Assembly (NCBI RefSeq): GCF_902491285.1
Contig: NZ_CABUHK010000051.1
Location: forward strand, 1 to 43,621
Direction of reading: 5' to 3'
Source: an uncultured Bacteroides sp.
Lineage (GTDB): Bacteria > Bacteroidota > Bacteroidia > Bacteroidales > Bacteroidaceae
DNA: 43,621 nucleotides
Made by a program: the position numbers and the translations under genes
The notes under the pieces: model-generated
Database searches by the model: none
What the model was told of the DNA's origin: nothing
The model's input: only the letters and a program-made list of their open reading frames with translations
In this document: positions 40,386 to 43,621 of the stretch, one piece after another
How the letters are laid out: the number at the start of each line of letters is the position of its first letter
Position numbering within the stretch: the first letter of the stretch is position 1

Positions 40386-42203
40386 TTATACGGCCTGTCT
40401 GCTTCCTTTCTTCTGTTCCTGCTGCCGGTTTTGCGTGTCGTCCGCCTGTGCGGCACGCCGGGCCGTATTGCGGCGTATGTCGGGATTTTCCTGGAAGTAT
40501 TGCAGCTGTCCGGAATTTGCGTTCACTTTCAGGTAGGAACTGAATGTCTTGTTGTTGGCGCTTTTCAGGTCCGATACGAGTATGGCTTTTCCGTCCTGCA
40601 GGTTGGCCCGTTCCTGTGCCGTGAATACATGCCCGTATACTTCCGCCGGAACGACCGGCACCTGGCGCTCGCTGAAACCGTCCGGTGTACGCGAGTATTG
40701 CGGCCTGCCCGTATTCATGTCCAGTTTGACGAAGGAGGAGAACTCTTCCCCCTTGCGGTTGATCATGTTTTCAAGGAAGACGGGTTGTCCCTTGCGCAGC
40801 GCCTCCTTGTCCTCGGGAGTCAGTAGCACGTTGCAGATTTCCTTCGGGATGTATATTTCCCCGTTCTCCGGATTATGTCGTGTATATTGCGGTCGGCCGG
40901 TCACCTTGTCCAGCGTGACGAAAGAGGAGAACAGCGCTCCGTCGGTGCGTTTCATATCCTCTACAAGGATGGTATGTCCTTCGCTGAGCATTTTGATCTG
41001 GTTGGGTGAAAGTTGTACGCCTCCCAGGCTCTGCTGGTTGAATCCCTTACTTTCCGGATAGATGAATTCCAGTCCTCTGCGTTCCGCGCTGTATTGGAGT
41101 GTGGCGTCGAACGGCTTTCCGTTTTTTGAGGTCATTCCGTCCACATATACCGGTTGTCCTTCCTTCAGCGCGTTTATTTCATCCGCTGTCAGCCTGATGC
41201 CTTTCACTTCACTTGGTATGTACACGTTTTCCTGCCGTACGGCAACCAGCTCGTTGGTATTCTTGTCAATGGAGATGAGACAGGGTGTATAGGATCCCCC
41301 GTTCAGGTTCAGTTCCGCCACCCGTCCCATGTTTCCTGTCTCACGGAGGTTCTTCTTGTCCTCTTCCGTGAAAATGTGTCCGAAATAGGGCCTTTCCAAC
41401 TCCGGTTCCTTGCGGATGCCGTGGATACCCAGACCGATCTGCCCGTCCGGCATGGTGATGAATGAGAGGCGTGCGTCCAGTTTGACCCTGGCACCTGTCA
41501 GCGTCAGTGTCAGGGGAACCAGTTTGTTGGTTTTGTATCCTTTCAGCATGGAATCCAGCAGTCCCTGTTGTTCGAGGGAAGTTTTGGAGACGCCCATCTT
41601 TTCCAGTGCGTCCCAGTTTACCATGTTCTCGTCATAACGGTAGCGTGGTGCCTGCTGTTCCTGTGGTTGTCCTGTTGAAACTGTCGGTTGTGGTGCCTGC
41701 TGTGGTACCTGTTCCTGCGGGTTTTGTTTTTGTTTCTTTGCCATCGTTTCTGTTTCTTTTTCGTTTTTACTCTGTTCCTTGTTTTCTCTCGGCCGGATTT
41801 CGTAGCGTTTGAGGAACTTTTTTACTGCGTCCGTTTCCTTACCTTGTGACAAATCCCTGATTGCCTGCCTGTTCTGCTTGTAATCATGGATGGTCATTCG
41901 TATGAGCCTGAAATGTGTCGGTTCCTTGAGCTGGCTCCAGAAGTTCCTGATGAAGTTTTCGAGGATACTGGAGTTTTTCTCGAATTTCAGAAAGGAGTTT
42001 TCGTTCTTTTCCTCGGCGGGAACCGTTCTGGCCTTTCCTTCCCCGTTAATTTCGCTGACGGCTTGCACACCGGCTTTGGGGTCCTCCTTGTTGTGGACAA
42101 ACAGTAGTTCGTTGATTTGTTCCACATAGGGCTTTTCTTTGGCGGATTTCTGCGTTTTGCGCGTCCGCTTCGGTTTTTCTTTCACTTCTTTTTCTTGTGC
42201 CAT
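40386..42203 (-). CDS. DUF3945/DUF4099 repeat protein of mobile elements
   Basis: A 605-residue protein. Residues 1-150 are Lys/Glu-rich and helical. A Gln/Pro linker starts at an internal Met154 (MAKKQKQNPQEQ), which could be a second start. The DUF4099-like module is at about 193-265, followed by at least four DUF3945-type repeats (about 265-590). Each has the pattern hxLTxxExxxLxxGxPVxxxxMxxxxGxxFxxxLxxDxxTGRPQY, e.g. LLTPEDKEALRKGQPVFLE and VFTAQERANLQDGKAILVS. Such proteins are frequent beside topB in Bacteroidota elements; their role is not established. It is first in the leftward operon, preceded by a -7 box and the right repeat array. Confidence 0.88.
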   Translation of the reverse strand: MAQEKEVKEKPKRTRKTQKSAKEKPYVEQINELLFVHNKEDPKAGVQAVSEINGEGKARTVPAEEKNENSFLKFEKNSSILENFIRNFWSQLKEPTHFRLIRMTIHDYKQNRQAIRDLSQGKETDAVKKFLKRYEIRPRENKEQSKNEKETETMAKKQKQNPQEQVPQQAPQPTVSTGQPQEQQAPRYRYDENMVNWDALEKMGVSKTSLEQQGLLDSMLKGYKTNKLVPLTLTLTGARVKLDARLSFITMPDGQIGLGIHGIRKEPELERPYFGHIFTEEDKKNLRETGNMGRVAELNLNGGSYTPCLISIDKNTNELVAVRQENVYIPSEVKGIRLTADEINALKEGQPVYVDGMTSKNGKPFDATLQYSAERRGLEFIYPESKGFNQQSLGGVQLSPNQIKMLSEGHTILVEDMKRTDGALFSSFVTLDKVTGRPQYTRHNPENGEIYIPKEICNVLLTPEDKEALRKGQPVFLENMINRKGEEFSSFVKLDMNTGRPQYSRTPDGFSERQVPVVPAEVYGHVFTAQERANLQDGKAILVSDLKSANNKTFSSYLKVNANSGQLQYFQENPDIRRNTARRAAQADDTQNRQQEQKKGSRQAV

Positions 42204-42242
42204 GATCCATCATTTTGAGATTAATGTTTTCGTTTGACAGCT

Positions 42243-42250
42243 CAAAAATA
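42243..42250 (-). promoter_or_regulatory. -7 box of the DUF3945-topB-PRTRC operon
   Basis: On the minus strand TATTTTTG, 39 bases before the ATG at 42203. The repeat array starts 39 bases further upstream, a position suited to an activator; the -33 element is not obvious, which would fit activator dependence (inference). Confidence 0.55.
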
Positions 42251-42288
42251 GTGGCTGAGATTGAATAAAATGCTGATTCTCAAAACGG

Positions 42289-42322
42289 TGACATCACGTG
42301 TCGTTAGATGTCAGCAGATGTC
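42289..42322. repeat. iteron-like array, right (four units, 10-bp period)
   Basis: Units start TGAC (42289), TGTC (42299), TGTC (42309) and TGTC (42319), exactly 10 bases apart, linked by ATCACG, GTTAGA, CAGCAGA-type spacers. It shares order, spacing and the TGTCAGCAGATGTC core with 32554-32587. Confidence 0.7.
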
Positions 42323-42592
42323 AATCAAAAAAGGATGATGGTGGAAAAAGGGGAATAAGGAAGAAAAGAAATACACAGGCCGGTTAATAAAGTGAGAGAA
42401 ATTTATGTAGAACAGAGGGAGCCGGAGTCCCTGTCTTTATTGGGGACAGTTTTTCTTTAATTATGAATTTACTTTGGGAACTGTGTAGTTAGTTTGTGTA
42501 ATATTGTAGAGATGTTGGTAAAAAGAAAGGGAATGGTGGAAATGTGATCTATGCGTCACGTCGGTCGCAGTTAGTCCCTATAATCCTTCCAT

Positions 42593-42709
42593 TAAATCAA
42601 AAACGTGGTCGGAGCGTTTTTTTCAAAGGAATTTTCTCCGACGAAGTCGCGAAGAAAACTTCTTTGAAAAACGTAAGCCGGAACGTGGAGACAAGACGTT
42701 TTTGATTTA
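42593..42709. repeat. large nested inverted repeat near element right end
   Basis: Four concentric arms: TAAATCAAAAACGT (42593-42606) with ACGTTTTTGATTTA (42696-42709), perfect; CGTTTTTTTCAAAG (42615-42628) with CTTTGAAAAACG (42662-42673), two extra T on the left; TTTTCT (42632-42637) with AGAAAA (42653-42658); CGAC (42639-42642) with GTCG (42646-42649). Its layout resembles the structure at 37998-38116. Confidence 0.75.
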
Positions 42710-42846
42710 TCTTTATTATGGGGAATAACAGTGTTATTCAAAAAGAAATGTAATTGTAATAATATTACCTGATGTTTATCAGACGGCTAAAGTCGATAAA
42801 ATAATCGGGAACATAGTTATAAAAATATTAAATTTATAACACTTAA

Positions 42847-43235
42847 ATGATTACCGTTATGTTCTCAAGTACTAAATTTACAGAGATTTATTATATGGTA
42901 GATAATTTCTGCAAGGTATTTACATTGCAACAGAAGAAATATATGGTCGAAGATAGTACTCATAATTATTTGAACAAATCAAACCATATGAGTGATACCG
43001 AAATAATAGCATCCTTGTCTTGTTACATTCGGGTAAATTTAGGTATTTTAAACATTATTATAAGGAATATGCCTGCAGCTTTTGATTCTACTTTTCCCTC
43101 ATTGTGTATCCTGCAACCACTATGTGGAATTGTCATGAGGGCACTGAAAAGGTTTCTTTTTTTGTTACTCTATCGTTTTATGAATTAGTCCTTCAAAGGT
43201 GCATATAGTATGATAGATTTTATACATATGTAACA
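42847..43235 (+). pseudogene. decayed IS982-family-like transposase, N-terminal part
   Basis: The 113-codon open frame starts MITVMFSSTKFTEIYYMVDNFC and continues to HMSDTEII, which looks like the start of IS982-family transposases of Bacteroides. After about codon 60 the match moves between frames: HSGKFRYFKHYYKEYAC in the +2 frame, then FPHCVSCNHYVELS in another. At least two frameshifts and stop codons are thus present, and the DDE catalytic part is not seen. I treat it as a pseudogene; no terminal inverted repeats were identified. Confidence 0.6.
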
Positions 43236-43621
43236 TTTTCTATGCTGGTGGTTAGGAATTATCTATTGGACTAGAAAGGCTTTTTATTTTAAAGGTAAGA
43301 TGGACTGAGGGCTGTCTTATCTTAGTTTGAGTATTCTTTTTAATATTTAGAATGAAGATGGTCATTACTCCTACAGATTGAACATTCTAGACATTTTTCA
43401 TTCAACAACCTTATTGCCAATACTCTCTGCTATTGCGATTTATTTCTTTGAAAAGAAGTCTGCCATTAATGTATGTTTTATCAAGGACCGATAACTTGTT
43501 CTTTTTTGAACTATATCGAATTTATACTATATTTGGATCCATTAGTGTCCCATTAAAATTGGGACGCATTAAATAAACTTGGCCCATTTGGTCCGAATCG
43601 TTCTTTGTCATTTTGAAATTT
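43236..43621. other. right end of window, no supported gene
   Basis: AT-rich sequence with no credible reading frame. The only structure noted is GTCCCA/TGGGAC at about 43547-43564 (GTGTCCCATTAAAATTGGGAC), which could be near another insertion-sequence end or a terminator-like hairpin; it is too short to decide. Confidence 0.4.

Larger units (their letters stand above)
42204..42846. other. non-coding right flank of the second element
   Basis: A stretch of 643 bases without a supported gene. It contains the minus-strand promoter (42243-42250), the right repeat array (42289-42322), the large nested inverted repeat (42593-42709) and a short palindrome, GAATAACA/TGTTATTC with a 1-base centre, at 42723-42739. 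I see nothing further in 42330-42590. Confidence 0.6.

Noticed and set aside
33858..41812. Numerous long open frames on the opposite strand and in other frames of the topB/PRTRC region
   Set aside because: The GC-rich operon leaves long open frames in all phases. These frames are Arg/Cys/Ser-rich without domains and mirror the real genes.
43547..43567. GTGTCCCA/TGGGAC repeat as a terminal inverted repeat of another insertion sequence
   Set aside because: Only six paired bases and no transposase in the remaining sequence; not enough to call.
1..43621. CRISPR array
   Set aside because: No series of identical repeats with regular unique spacers was seen; the only short periodic repeats are the two four-unit arrays.
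31314..43621. Integrase, relaxase or conjugative transfer genes
   Set aside because: Searched for by eye among all frames; no tyrosine recombinase, MobA/relaxase or Tra protein is present, so I call the region an element by its other genes only.

Overview
The window comes from a Bacteroidota chromosome, most likely a gut Bacteroides. The signs are Bacteroides-type promoters (TAnnTTTG at -7), several SusC/SusD pairs, an ECF sigma/FecR pair, duplicated ExbD, and PRTRC/TopB/DUF3945-type mobile-element genes. The species cannot be fixed from the sequence alone.

Region 1 (1-11343) is ordinary core chromosome. It opens with the 3' end of a 5S rRNA and its terminator, then a small exported protein of unknown function. 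Next is a TonB energising operon (ExbB, two ExbD, TonB, a PstS-like lipoprotein, a TPR protein). An ABC transporter operon with a YtrA-type GntR regulator follows, then a convergent GH27 alpha-galactosidase and a tRNA-Pro(CGG).

Region 2 (11354-31584) is a genomic island. It starts with a 245-bp sequence that recurs almost identically at 31585-31829; each copy begins with what looks like the 3' end of a tRNA (an att-like scar). The cargo is a polysaccharide utilisation locus: ECF sigma, FecR anti-sigma, an STN-type SusC with SusD, a second SusC, a SusD with a whole GH16-like domain embedded near its C-terminus, a GH16-GH3 two-enzyme chimera, a metallophosphoesterase and a SusE/F-like lipoprotein. 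The enzymes point to a beta-glucan-like substrate, possibly phosphorylated (inference).

Region 3 (31585 to about 42850) is a second, visibly more GC-rich element, probably inserted in tandem at the same site. It holds three small HTH regulators and a leftward operon of two DUF4099/DUF3945 proteins, topoisomerase III and a PRTRC cassette. By family knowledge the PRTRC genes include a ubiquitin-like protein (ending in Gly), an E2-like protein and an E1/ThiF enzyme, here without a visible JAB peptidase or ParB. Both outward promoters of this element carry the same four-unit, 10-bp-period repeat array, suggesting one regulator controls both. Two large nested inverted repeats flank the topB/DUF3945 segment. 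No integrase, relaxase or transfer gene lies in the window, so the element continues to the right or is degraded.

Region 4 (42847-43621) is a decayed IS982-like transposase followed by sequence with no gene I can support.

The strongest candidates for something new are the SusD with an embedded GH16 domain next to a GH16-GH3 chimera, the Ubl/E2/E1 cassette, and the shared iteron-like operators.
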